The notes under the pieces: model-generated
The model's input: the letters and a program-made list of their open reading frames with translations, nothing else
Database searches by the model: none
Told to the model about the DNA's origin: nothing
Source: Gilvimarinus xylanilyticus
GTDB lineage: Bacteria; Pseudomonadota; Gammaproteobacteria; Pseudomonadales; Cellvibrionaceae
Length of the DNA stretch: 64,000 nucleotides
Direction: 5' to 3'
Assembly: GCF_024195295.1 (NCBI RefSeq)
Contig: NZ_JAMFTH010000002.1
Span: 248,001-312,000 of the forward strand
Shown here: one piece after another, positions 9,090 to 17,322 of the stretch
Position numbering within the stretch: the first letter of the stretch is position 1
How the letters are laid out: every line of letters begins with the position of its first letter
Translations under genes and position numbers: made by a program

Positions 9090-10617
9090 CCCAGAAAGTG
9101 AAATAAAAGCTGGCCCCTTTTCCGGGTTCAGCCTCTGCCCAAATTCGTCCTCCATGGCGGGCGACAATACGCTGCACTGTCGCCAAGCCAATGCCTATTC
9201 CCTCGAACTCTGAGGCTTTATGCAGGCGGGTAAAGGGCGAAAACAAGCGCCCCGCATACTTCATGTCGAAACCCGCGCCGTTATCGCGCAAAAAGAATTG
9301 CCGCTCACCATTGTCAGCGCTCTGACAACCAAACGCAATACGCGCACACGCTTCGCGGGCGGTATACTTCCAGGCGTTGTGCACCAGGTTATCCACCAGA
9401 ACCGCAAGGAAACGATGATCTGCCTCGACCACTACGCCATCTTCAATGGTAAGCTCCACACGGCGTTCAGGCTCTAGCGCGCTTAACTGCGCAAAATAGT
9501 GTCGCACTAATGCCGATAAGTCCACCTGACTGATATGCAGCTCGCTCTGGGTGGCGCGCGACAGCTGCAAAAAACTATCGATCATTTCGCTCATCTCTTG
9601 CGCCCCAGACTCCATTCGCCCCAGGTAGTGTCGCTGTTGCTCGTTGCACCGCTCTTCGATCTGTTCCGCGAGAATCCGGCGAAACCCTTCGATCCGCCTT
9701 AGCGGGGCACGCAAATCGTGAGAAACCGAATAACAAAAGCTGGCTAACTCACCATTGGCCGCTTCAAGCTCTGCCGTGCGCTGTTTAACTCTCTCCTCCA
9801 AAACCGCATTTAAGTGCTTTACCTCTTCCTCAGCGCGACGCCGCGCCACAATATCATCGGCCAGGGCCTGATTGACCTGGCGCATATGTTCGTAAGCATC
9901 CTCGAGTTTCGCGGTTAGGGCATTGAACGAGGTCACCACCAGATCCAGCTCATCCGGGTGGCTACGACGATCTCGCGCAAGCGTTAGAGGACTGGTTTGA
10001 TCAATATTGTAATCACTTAAATACTGCGCAATACGACCTAGGTGAACAGCCACTAACCGGTAAAACACATAGAGAATAAACAATGACACCAGAAAGGTTT
10101 TAACCCCCTGACTCAAAAGGATAACAATCGCTTTATCCCACAGGCGGGCATACACTTGAGTCAACGACGCCTCAACCCTCAGTATGCCGATTGTGCGGCT
10201 ATCCTCGGCAAAGGTATGGGTAATGGCGTATTCGCGTACAATCGCACTTTCGGCCTCGAATTTCCCCAGCTCAATCTTCAGGGGCTTGCTCACCGCGTTC
10301 CCCACCTCATACACAGCGACTGAACTAACATCGGGCAAATGGCGAATCCCTTCCAGCTGTAATTTGAGCTGGCTCACATCCAAATTCCAGAGACTGGCGC
10401 TAATACTGGCCATATAGCTGCTATCAATGTCTGCCAAGCGGCTTTTTATTAAGCTTACATCGCGTTGATAGTCGGTTAGCAGCTGCACGGCAGTAGCGAC
10501 AAGCGTCACCACAGAACTAAAGACAATAATACTGAGCAGGAGACGCCGACCGATCCCATGCCGCTTGAGTGCTTGTTTTAAATAGTCCCACTGGTAGCCC
10601 GAACCGAGCAGCTGCAT
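9046..10617 (-). CDS. Membrane sensor histidine kinase
   Basis: A 523-residue inner-membrane kinase. Two transmembrane segments (about 25-46 and 165-190) frame a periplasmic sensor domain. A HAMP-like linker and coiled coil (about 235-290, with VKHLNAVLEERVKQRTAELE) follow. The dimerisation helix has H300 in SVSHDLRAPLRRI, the ATP-binding part has LVDNLVHNAWKYT (N box), RDNGAGFDMKYAG and GIGIGLATVQRIV. The H-box type (SHDLRAPLR) is that of bacteriophytochrome-like kinases. It is the middle gene of a leftward operon, nine bases after a periplasmic binding-protein gene and overlapping the response regulator. The binding protein may deliver the ligand to the sensor domain. Confidence 0.92.
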   Translation of the reverse strand: MQLLGSGYQWDYLKQALKRHGIGRRLLLSIIVFSSVVTLVATAVQLLTDYQRDVSLIKSRLADIDSSYMASISASLWNLDVSQLKLQLEGIRHLPDVSSVAVYEVGNAVSKPLKIELGKFEAESAIVREYAITHTFAEDSRTIGILRVEASLTQVYARLWDKAIVILLSQGVKTFLVSLFILYVFYRLVAVHLGRIAQYLSDYNIDQTSPLTLARDRRSHPDELDLVVTSFNALTAKLEDAYEHMRQVNQALADDIVARRRAEEEVKHLNAVLEERVKQRTAELEAANGELASFCYSVSHDLRAPLRRIEGFRRILAEQIEERCNEQQRHYLGRMESGAQEMSEMIDSFLQLSRATQSELHISQVDLSALVRHYFAQLSALEPERRVELTIEDGVVVEADHRFLAVLVDNLVHNAWKYTAREACARIAFGCQSADNGERQFFLRDNGAGFDMKYAGRLFSPFTRLHKASEFEGIGIGLATVQRIVARHGGRIWAEAEPGKGASFYFTFWDGKTDRDQGNDITG

Positions 10618-10626
10618 ACTCTAATC

Positions 10627-11352
10627 CTAAAAGTAATATTCTGATTTGATCCGCTCGATAACCCCTTCGGCCTTCATGTCCATCACGGCGCGATTAAGGG
10701 CGGGCAGCAAATCCAGGTGGCGGGATTGACGCGAGCACTGCAACGTCAATGGCACATCCCCCAGCTTTAGCGGTTTACCCAGGGCACCCGCCAAACCATT
10801 TTTTTCCGCCAAGTACCGCATCGTAGGAATGGCTCCGGCAACGGCGTCCACCCTTTGGCGATCCAGCTTGCGCAATGACATCAAATAGTTTGTATCGTAA
10901 ACCTTCTGAAACGTCACGTCGGCATCAAAGCGCGATGTAATAGAGGCGCCGCGCAGCACCGCCACCTTTTTCCCCTTTAGCTGACTATAGTCATTCAGGG
11001 TAACGTCACGGGCGGGGATCACCCCAATATCATGTTCACCCACCACCTCGCCTCTCACGACCATTTCCTCAGGGCGCGGTATCAAAATGGTGCAATCGTG
11101 CCCCCCCAGCTCCAGCTCGCGATCAACACGTGCGAACGGCGTCAGGGTAATACTCAAATCGGCATCTACCCGGGCATCTAACTCTTTTACCATTTCCGCA
11201 AAAGCTCCCCGAATCTCACCAGACTCTGAATCCTGCCAGCCCCAGGGTGCCACCTGAATAGAAATAAACTTTAAGGTTATGGGCTCAGCCAGCGCGTGCT
11301 GGGAGAACATCCACACCCCCACCAGTAAAAGTCCTCGCAACAACAGTGTCAT
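10627..11352 (-). CDS. Periplasmic solute-binding protein (SBP_bac_3 type)
   Basis: About 241 residues with a signal peptide (MTLLLRGLLLVGVWMFSQHALA) and the two-lobed amino-acid-binding-protein fold: GAFAEMVKELDARV and GKKVAVLRGASITSRF in lobe one, RQRVDAVAGAIPTMRYLAEKNG at the hinge. No permease or ATPase gene lies nearby; the next gene, nine bases on, is a histidine kinase. A role as extracytoplasmic sensor feeding that kinase is therefore more likely than transport (inference). Start: the ATG at 11352 has GAGG upstream and begins a normal signal peptide; an upstream ATG at 11406 would add 18 residues. The ligand is unknown. Confidence 0.8.
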   Translation of the reverse strand: MTLLLRGLLLVGVWMFSQHALAEPITLKFISIQVAPWGWQDSESGEIRGAFAEMVKELDARVDADLSITLTPFARVDRELELGGHDCTILIPRPEEMVVRGEVVGEHDIGVIPARDVTLNDYSQLKGKKVAVLRGASITSRFDADVTFQKVYDTNYLMSLRKLDRQRVDAVAGAIPTMRYLAEKNGLAGALGKPLKLGDVPLTLQCSRQSRHLDLLPALNRAVMDMKAEGVIERIKSEYYF

Positions 11353-11417
11353 ACCTAACAGTCCTCGCACGTTCAATCTTTTAGATTCTAGACACATTTC
11401 ATCCACCCAGTCGCTGC

Positions 11418-11432
11418 TTAACAGGCTGTTAA
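11418..11432. promoter_or_regulatory. 15-bp perfect dyad in a divergent promoter region
   Basis: TTAACAG-G-CTGTTAA lies in the gap between the leftward sensor operon and the rightward AfsA/HAD genes, about 66 bases upstream of the binding-protein start. It could be an operator for either unit. A related dyad (CTAGCAG-G-CTGCTAG) occurs twice near 17.2 kb, so it may instead be a general short repeat. Confidence 0.35.
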
Positions 11433-11591
11433 ACCCAATGCGAATAGTGGCCGTTTCACCCAGGCCAGATATAACTAAAGAGCCCTCTGCAGATTCAGTG
11501 GCGTTGCTATTGCTACGGCATTGGGCGGTGTCTGTGTCTTTTCGACTCAGGCCAAATGTAACACATTCTCATCACTTATATAGGTAACTCT

Positions 11592-12386
11592 ATGAACTCA
11601 CGTATTATGTTAGTAGTCAGCGATAAATTCTCTTCATTCGCTCTGGGCAAAGACGCCATTACCGTCTCTCAGCTCAAGGGGCTGATGGCCCTTCCCCACG
11701 ACTTATTGCCTTTTACCGGACGCGTTAGGCTCGTTCCCGGGCAAGGCATGGGAGATCAATGCATAGCTGACATTCTCCTTATGGCCTCGCGCTTGGATCG
11801 TCACGCTAAGTTTGACTTCAGCCTGTGGCAGCAAATGCCAAGCCGTGCCCCGCGAGAGATTACTCACAAACATCAGTTAGAGAACACTCTAATATCCACC
11901 CCGGTACAGATTGCTCAAGATCTCTACGAAATGCATTTTTTAATCGATGAAAATAGTGAGCTAATGAGCGATCACCAAAGTGGTCAGCACGTACAGGGAA
12001 TGCTACTGATAGAGGCGGTTCGACAAGCCACAGTGGCAATTACGGAACTGTTTTTTTTGACTCAGGCCGAAGGAAGTTTTGCTTTTGTGCTGAATAACAT
12101 GTCGGTTAAGTACAATAATTTTTCATTCCCCCTTCCGGCAAAAATCCAGTGCCGCATCAGCGATAAGTTAGTTGAACTTCCCAAGCGCCTTAATTTCAGC
12201 ATTGAAGCGGACGTAGTGCAGTGCGGCACCAGTGTCTCAACCCTTCACTTTGAAATAGCCGCGATGGATAAGGAGCGAATTTACAAGCAGGAGAATCGCC
12301 AGGCGCTAAAGGCACAAAAGGTTCATATGAGTCATTTTTTTGTGCAAACAGAAGATTCCCTGTCTGAAGCCACCCCTAGCGCCTGA
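11592..12386 (+). CDS. AfsA-like hotdog protein (A-factor biosynthesis family)
   Basis: A 264-residue cytoplasmic protein. Residues about 105-230 match the AfsA hotdog family, most clearly QHVQGMLLIEAVRQATVAI (His133, Glu141), which corresponds to the HxPGMxLxEAxRQ core of Streptomyces AfsA, and VLNNMSVKYNNFSFP. Streptomyces AfsA has two hotdog halves; here only the C-terminal one is obvious and the first 100 residues are not recognised. AfsA condenses a beta-ketoacyl-ACP with dihydroxyacetone phosphate on the way to gamma-butyrolactone signals. Eleven bases downstream lies a HAD phosphatase gene, which would suit the phosphate-removal step. Family membership is fairly clear; the product is inferred. 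Confidence 0.72.
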   Translation: MNSRIMLVVSDKFSSFALGKDAITVSQLKGLMALPHDLLPFTGRVRLVPGQGMGDQCIADILLMASRLDRHAKFDFSLWQQMPSRAPREITHKHQLENTLISTPVQIAQDLYEMHFLIDENSELMSDHQSGQHVQGMLLIEAVRQATVAITELFFLTQAEGSFAFVLNNMSVKYNNFSFPLPAKIQCRISDKLVELPKRLNFSIEADVVQCGTSVSTLHFEIAAMDKERIYKQENRQALKAQKVHMSHFFVQTEDSLSEATPSA

Positions 12387-12397
12387 GGAGAAAACTT

Positions 12398-13072
12398 ATG
12401 AAACCCCATAGAAGTTCACAACCCATGGCTTTTTTTGATGTCGACGATACACTGATTTCAGTTAAAAGCATGCTTAGTTTTCAGGATTTTTGGTATCAAA
12501 TCCATCCCCACCCTGAAGAACAAAAAGGCTACCGGGAAACTTTGCAACAAGTTTATTCCCCGAGCAGCTCTTGGGGCGACCTGAACCGACAGTATTATCA
12601 GTACTTTTCCGGTCGCCCTGTGGCAGAGGTGGAAAATGTAGCGCTGCAATGGTTTCAAAAAACCAGTTCTCAGCCAGGGTTTTATCACTCCCCTGTGGTA
12701 GACATTATGCACCGGCATAAACAGCGTGGGCACGAGTGTATTTTGGTCTCGGGATCATTTCCCTCACTGCTCGAACCTATAGCAGTCGAGTTGGGAGCTG
12801 ACCATATTCTCGCCACTCAGTTGGAGCAAAGCCTCGGTGTGTACACGGGTAAAATTATACCTCCGCAAACTATCGGAGAAGGCAAGGTGATCGCCATTGC
12901 CGATTTGTTGGCAAAACGGGGCATCGACAGAAGAACCTGTTACGCCTACGGCGATGATATTTCTGATCTTCCCATGCTGGAGTATGTCGGCTACCCTCAT
13001 GCGATCGCCGGGGGACGGCAACTGCAAGAGAAGGCTCGGAAAAATAGTTGGCCCATCATTTTACCGGTCTAA
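12398..13072 (+). CDS. HAD-IB family phosphatase (SerB-like)
   Basis: A 224-residue soluble HAD hydrolase with all four motifs: FFDVDDTL (nucleophile Asp14, acid Asp16), LVSGSF (Ser118/Ser120), Lys163 in GEGKVIA, and YGDDISDLPML (Asp186, Asp187, Asp190). A helical cap lies between about residues 20 and 105. Subfamily IB includes phosphoserine phosphatase and small-molecule phosphatases. A GGAG ribosome site precedes the start, and the gene is 11 bases after the AfsA-like gene, so the two are co-transcribed. Dephosphorylation of the AfsA-like product is the simplest joint function (inference). The true substrate cannot be read from sequence. Confidence 0.85.
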   Translation: MKPHRSSQPMAFFDVDDTLISVKSMLSFQDFWYQIHPHPEEQKGYRETLQQVYSPSSSWGDLNRQYYQYFSGRPVAEVENVALQWFQKTSSQPGFYHSPVVDIMHRHKQRGHECILVSGSFPSLLEPIAVELGADHILATQLEQSLGVYTGKIIPPQTIGEGKVIAIADLLAKRGIDRRTCYAYGDDISDLPMLEYVGYPHAIAGGRQLQEKARKNSWPIILPV

Positions 13073-13080
13073 AACCAACC

Positions 13081-13102
13081 CGCTCCCGCTTCTGCGGGAG
13101 CG
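13081..13102 (+). terminator. Hairpin after the AfsA/HAD pair
   Basis: CGCTCCCG-CTTCTG-CGGGAGCG is a perfect eight-base stem just after the HAD stop. There is no T run after it, so it may terminate weakly or protect the 3' end. Confidence 0.5.
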
Positions 13103-13255
13103 TCTAATCTGGGCAAGTCTCGCTATATCAATACGAATACAGACGCTACCTGCAGAAAATAATTCAGTCTAAACATTGGCTCTCGGCGGCCCTATCAGTA
13201 TTATGTACCGATATCACCTTAAAACCCAACAGGCCCTTCCGCCCTGAAACCGATT

Positions 13256-14056
13256 ATGCGCCCAGTATTGCCCCACTTGTTTGCAAGATTCAAACGCAGA
13301 CCACGAAATATTTTTCATCCTTTGTTCCTACCTAAAAAGCAACTAATGCTCTCGCTGTCAGCCAAATCGGGGTCGGTATTCGGGGCTAGCTGGCTCTTCT
13401 ATCATGCCGGCCTGGGAGATCAAGTTAAAAACCACCCTCGCTGGGTGCATAAATACCGTCAGGAAGTTTATTACCCCAGCCGAGAATACAAAAGCATATC
13501 GCGACAATTTTTCGCCATGCCAAGTGATTTTAAAAAAGTTAAAATAGTAAGAAACCCCTACGCTCGTGCCGTCAGCGCTTATCTTCATACGCTTAAAAGG
13601 CCCGAGCTTCTGCACAAAGACACTGCGGGTCAATTCAATCGAATGCAATACAGCTTTGCCGAGTTCATCGACACTTTAGAGCGCTTAGAGGGAAAAAACA
13701 TTGACCCTCATTACAGTCCGCAAACCTACGATTTCGAACGCCATGCCAAATGGAGTTACGATTGGATTATTCAACTGGAATCGTGCACCGAACAGCTACG
13801 CGAGCTTGAGTGCGCCATGGACTTAGGTGCCTCACCGCTAGAGGAATTTCGCGAATCGAAGCATCATTCTAAGCGACGCACAAACAGCGATAAATTTGTC
13901 GGTCACACCTCGTACCGTTCGGGGAACATCGCTCACAGTGCTTACCCATACTTTTACAATCGCGACCTTGTTCAGCGGGTACATAAGCTCTTTAAAGACG
14001 ATTTTTCACGCTACGGGTACAGTGACGAGCTAGAACTTCCCCACAGTGGACGATAA
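13256..14056 (+). CDS. Sulfotransferase family 2 protein
   Basis: A 266-residue protein of the carbohydrate-sulfotransferase-like family, transferring sulfate from PAPS to an acceptor. The 5'-phosphosulfate loop is SAKSGSVFGASWLFYHAG (about 35-52) and the 3'-phosphate site is IVRNPYARAVSAYLH (Arg99, Ser107). The C-terminal end FSRYGYS is typical of the family. No signal peptide or membrane segment is evident. It lies 183 bases after the HAD gene, beyond a hairpin, so membership of that transcript is uncertain. It could modify a small molecule, polysaccharide or capsule sugar. The start at 13256 lacks a strong ribosome site; a downstream start is possible. Confidence 0.75.
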   Translation: MRPVLPHLFARFKRRPRNIFHPLFLPKKQLMLSLSAKSGSVFGASWLFYHAGLGDQVKNHPRWVHKYRQEVYYPSREYKSISRQFFAMPSDFKKVKIVRNPYARAVSAYLHTLKRPELLHKDTAGQFNRMQYSFAEFIDTLERLEGKNIDPHYSPQTYDFERHAKWSYDWIIQLESCTEQLRELECAMDLGASPLEEFRESKHHSKRRTNSDKFVGHTSYRSGNIAHSAYPYFYNRDLVQRVHKLFKDDFSRYGYSDELELPHSGR

Positions 14057-14071
14057 GCAACTAAACGAAGG

Positions 14072-15151
14072 TTAAAACTGCCGCCCCAGACCCATTGGCA
14101 TATTTAAGGTAAAACCAAGCCAAGCACGGTCATCATCGGTAACACCCAAACCTAGGCCAAACTTTATCGTCTGCGACTTCCAAGGGTACACATTTACCCT
14201 CAGCTTGAGCGCTTCGGTACCATTGTAGATAACCGACCAGAGTAAATTACCATCACGATCGCCAAATACCCCCAAGCTAGGACGGGACTCATAACGCAGC
14301 ACGCCGCTGCGATAATAAATTCGGGTAAGCGCAATACCCGCTCCCCAGGACAATGTATTGCCGCCACTTAGAGAGTGCGATAAGCCCACCAGAGAGTTCA
14401 TTCCCATATAGACAAAAAACTCAGTGCTATCAAAGCTGAGAAACTGCGGGCGTACGACATAATTAATGCCGGCGTTGCGCAAAGTATCGGAGCTGGGGTC
14501 GTAGAAGATCAAATGGGGCCAGACCTCGGGCTGCAAGTGCTTCTCGATATACGCCGCTCGCTCATCATCCGCAAACAACCAGACACCAAGAGGGCGAAAG
14601 ACATAGAAATCCGCGATCGGGTCGTCGTCTGTTGAGGTTTTCTTCTCCACCGCCTCCTGAGACAGCTCAGAGGCTAAGGCGGTGGCAATAGCCGCAAACT
14701 GCGGATAGCGATAACCATGCGCACGGTAGTATTCCAGATCGCGGCGATAAACCACCCCTCCGCCAAAAAGGTGCAACGCATAGTTTGGCAAGGCTGTGGG
14801 CCAGTCGCGGGCATAGTCAGAATCGTAGGGCAAGAGTTGGCGATTGATAAAACGTCCCCAGCCGCCTTCGTCCTGAATGGCGGCGTCAGGGTTACCCAGC
14901 TCATCAAACAGCTCATTAAAGCGATCACCCAAATTATGCTGATCGAAGTTGTCGGGCATTTGCAGGGTGTCGAACGCGTAATGCGAAAAGCTGTTTAATG
15001 GGTTGTATAACGCATCCGCCCCCTCTTGTGATGCGCGATAGTAATCAGCCCGAGCCTGAGGAACGAGACACACGCATGCAATGAGCGCGGCAAGCGCAAA
15101 TCCACAACAGGCAGCGCTTGCTATCGCCTGGGCAAGTGGGAGTACAGGCAT
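14072..15151 (-). CDS. Unknown exported protein, probable outer-membrane barrel
   Basis: A 359-residue protein not recognised as a characterised family. A signal peptide (about residues 1-35, ending VPQARA) and a C-terminal stretch of alternating hydrophobic strands ending LNMPMGLGRQF suggest an outer-membrane beta-barrel. The middle part is soluble and includes ALHLFGGGVVYRRDLEYYRAHGY and FYVFRPLGVWLFADDERAAY. The gene converges on the sulfotransferase gene, 15 bases apart. Nothing in it indicates an enzyme. A function in envelope or lipid handling is possible but unsupported. Confidence 0.6.
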   Translation of the reverse strand: MPVLPLAQAIASAACCGFALAALIACVCLVPQARADYYRASQEGADALYNPLNSFSHYAFDTLQMPDNFDQHNLGDRFNELFDELGNPDAAIQDEGGWGRFINRQLLPYDSDYARDWPTALPNYALHLFGGGVVYRRDLEYYRAHGYRYPQFAAIATALASELSQEAVEKKTSTDDDPIADFYVFRPLGVWLFADDERAAYIEKHLQPEVWPHLIFYDPSSDTLRNAGINYVVRPQFLSFDSTEFFVYMGMNSLVGLSHSLSGGNTLSWGAGIALTRIYYRSGVLRYESRPSLGVFGDRDGNLLWSVIYNGTEALKLRVNVYPWKSQTIKFGLGLGVTDDDRAWLGFTLNMPMGLGRQF

Positions 15152-15268
15152 TTGATTATTATCATTAAGCTGGCGAATCGATTGGCATTGTTATAGAGCC
15201 TCACCCAAAAGTAAATGCCTGAGCCTGTGTAAACCTCGGCTAACCTTACGCCGCACATCCCATCTGTG

Positions 15269-15308
15269 CCAGTAACATCCTAATCAAACCAGTGACACCC
15301 TAATCAAA
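15269..15308. repeat. Two tandem 20-bp repeats and a nearby hairpin
   Basis: CCAGTAACATCCTAATCAAA and CCAGTGACACCCTAATCAAA follow each other with two differences. A seven-base stem AGCGCAC / GTGCGCT lies at about 15338-15358. These sit in a 573-base gene-free gap (15152-15724) that also holds the larger inverted repeat below. Confidence 0.5.
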
Positions 15309-15443
15309 AGAGACAGGCGTGTCAGTGGGCTCACCCAGCGCACTTCAAATGTGCGCTCGCTCACACACATGGATTATTATATTACAATTATGATGATTTA
15401 TAGACTAGCCTCTGATCGTCCGCTTTGCGGCAAATAAAACTAA

Positions 15444-15619
15444 GGAGCCTCTGATCAAGTCCCCAGTGGTCTCTGCGCGAGTCAAAACGTTCACTCCGCA
15501 AGGCGCGCTTCGCAGGCAATGGCCATAGTCCTTGGCAAGAAGTGCAACACAGCGGATGGACGTTTTGGCCGCGCCCTTCGGGGCTTACAGAGGCCACTGG
15601 GGACTTAATCAGAGGCTCC
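15444..15619. repeat. 176-bp MITE-like element with 32-bp inverted ends
   Basis: The left arm 15444-15475 (GGAGCCTCTGATCAAGTCCC...) and right arm 15588-15619 are inverted copies with two mismatches in 32. The interior has no coding frame. Architecture matches the element at 4648-4913, but the sequence is different, so at least two families of such repeats are present. Confidence 0.7.
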
Positions 15620-15724
15620 CTAGGGCTCATAATAACCATCGCAGTACCTCTCGCCGAAGGGCGCTCTCAGGATGATTGGCTAAAGCTCACACCGGGCTCA
15701 AAATCCAATAAAAAGGGATAGTCT

Positions 15725-17179
15725 ATGTCTCACATCAAACGCTCACTCTGGTTGGGCGCGGCCCTAGTCGCAGCCTCCACAGGTTTCACCTCCCATGCTC
15801 TGGCCGACGCCGAGGTCACCTACACCAATGGTAGCTGGCTGGCGCGCGTCGACGGCAACCAGGTATATAACGGCAGCCGCTACTTCGATGCGATTAACGC
15901 GGCCATTAACAACATGGGTACAGGCACCGTTAATATTCGCAACTCGGGCAACAGTGGTAGCGACGGTGGCCAGGTATACGCTGTGCGTCCGCGTGCGGGC
16001 CAGACCCTGGATTTTCACGGCCATCAACTCAACGCCAACGGCGGCGACTTAGTCGTCCCTGTCTATTGCGACCGGCGCGATAATATTACCGTGCACAACC
16101 TGCACGTCACTGGCAACCCACGCTATGGGGTCTGGTTTCGCGGCTGCTCAAACGTCACCCTGGAAAATATCACCATGGATTTAAGCAACAACAATCCTGT
16201 GGGTCTGGGTATACGGGTGGACTCTTCGACCGCGCCGGCCAGTAATTTAACCGTCGCCGGTAATATCAATATTAACGGCGCCGCCGGGCACGGCCTGGAA
16301 ACCTATGGCATCGATGGCTTTACCATTGGCGATGTCACGGTTACCAATAACGGCGGCTCGGGTGTCCTGTTGAATAATTCACGCAATGGCACAGTGGGCA
16401 ACGTGACCGGCCACTACAATAATTATGGCGGCGGCTATGCGACCTTTCGGGTGGCGAACAATAATGGTCCCAATGTCACCGTAAGCAGCGTGTACTCACG
16501 CAATTCGGGACGAGGCTTTTTCAGCGTTTCCGGCAGTCATGGTACAACCGTCAATTATGTAGATATAGAATCTTCCACGTCCCACGGCATTTTCCTGGAA
16601 GACGCCAGCGATACACATGTCGTAAGTGGACGCGTGGCGAACGGCAACCCGAACTGTCAATTGGTGCGCACAGCAAGCTCAAGCATTAATGTTTCCGGCT
16701 GTGGCCAAGTGGGAACACCGCCTGGCGGCGGCAGCAACAATGGTTCGATCAATGGCGTGTATCGTATTGTTCCACTTCACAGCGGCAAAGCTCTGGATAC
16801 CGCCAACTGCGCCACTGCCGACGGTACTAATGTGCAACAATGGAGCTGGCTCAATAACGACTGCCAAAAATGGTCGATCTCTCAAGTGGATGGCGACTAT
16901 CATCGCATATCCCCACTCAATGCCCCCACCCTGGGGCTGGACATAGATTCACTGTCAACCGATAACGGTGCCAACGCCATGCTTTGGAACTACTGGGGCG
17001 GAGATAACCAACAGTTCCGCTTCCAAAGTGCCGGCGAGGGACGCTGGCGAATTATTAACCGGCTCAGCCAGAAGTGTCTTGACGTAAGTGCGAGCGACTC
17101 GGCTGACGGTGCCAACTTAATTCAGTGGGAATGCTTACCGGGCGCCAACAATCAGCAATACCAATTGCTCGCCCAATGA
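15725..17179 (+). CDS. Secreted beta-helix protein with C-terminal ricin-type lectin
   Basis: A 484-residue exported protein. Signal peptide about 1-27 (ending SHALA). Residues about 30-335 form a right-handed parallel beta-helix: repeated short strands such as VTLENITMDLSN, FTIGDVTVTNNG and GTVGNVTGHYNN, the fold of pectate lyases, polysaccharide lyases and GH28. A Gly/Ser linker (PPGGGSNNGS) leads to a ricin B / CBM13-like beta-trefoil (about 345-484) with QQWSW, QKWSI and IQWECL QxW-type motifs. No catalytic residues can be assigned with confidence. It precedes GH43 and GH11 xylan genes, so hemicellulose or pectin binding or cleavage is likely. An AAGGGA ribosome site supports the start. 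Confidence 0.8.
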   Translation: MSHIKRSLWLGAALVAASTGFTSHALADAEVTYTNGSWLARVDGNQVYNGSRYFDAINAAINNMGTGTVNIRNSGNSGSDGGQVYAVRPRAGQTLDFHGHQLNANGGDLVVPVYCDRRDNITVHNLHVTGNPRYGVWFRGCSNVTLENITMDLSNNNPVGLGIRVDSSTAPASNLTVAGNININGAAGHGLETYGIDGFTIGDVTVTNNGGSGVLLNNSRNGTVGNVTGHYNNYGGGYATFRVANNNGPNVTVSSVYSRNSGRGFFSVSGSHGTTVNYVDIESSTSHGIFLEDASDTHVVSGRVANGNPNCQLVRTASSSINVSGCGQVGTPPGGGSNNGSINGVYRIVPLHSGKALDTANCATADGTNVQQWSWLNNDCQKWSISQVDGDYHRISPLNAPTLGLDIDSLSTDNGANAMLWNYWGGDNQQFRFQSAGEGRWRIINRLSQKCLDVSASDSADGANLIQWECLPGANNQQYQLLAQ

Positions 17180-17181
17180 TG

Positions 17182-17251
17182 CTAGCAGGCTGCTAGAAGG
17201 GGCGCGCTGACGCCCCTGTGCTAACGCACATTAGCAGGCTGCTAGTATTTT
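17182..17251 (+). terminator. Cluster of three hairpins between the beta-helix and GH43 genes
   Basis: The dyads are CTAGCAG-G-CTGCTAG (17182-17196), AGGGGCG-N6-CGCCCCT (17198-17217) and TAGCA-GGC-TGCTA (17232-17244). The last is followed by GTATTTTT, so it can act as a terminator. Confidence 0.55.
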
Positions 17252-17322
17252 TCTGGCAATAATTTCCTGTAAGATGCCCTTTTCGCTTACCCACTATAAT
17301 TCGTTTGCATAAAGGTAATGAA

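Noticed and set aside
10627-11352. Amino-acid ABC transporter component
   Set aside because: No permease or ATPase gene is nearby; the gene is nine bases from a histidine kinase.
15388-15639. 83-codon frame across the 15444-15619 repeat
   Set aside because: It lies in the inverted repeat and reads as repeat sequence, not protein.
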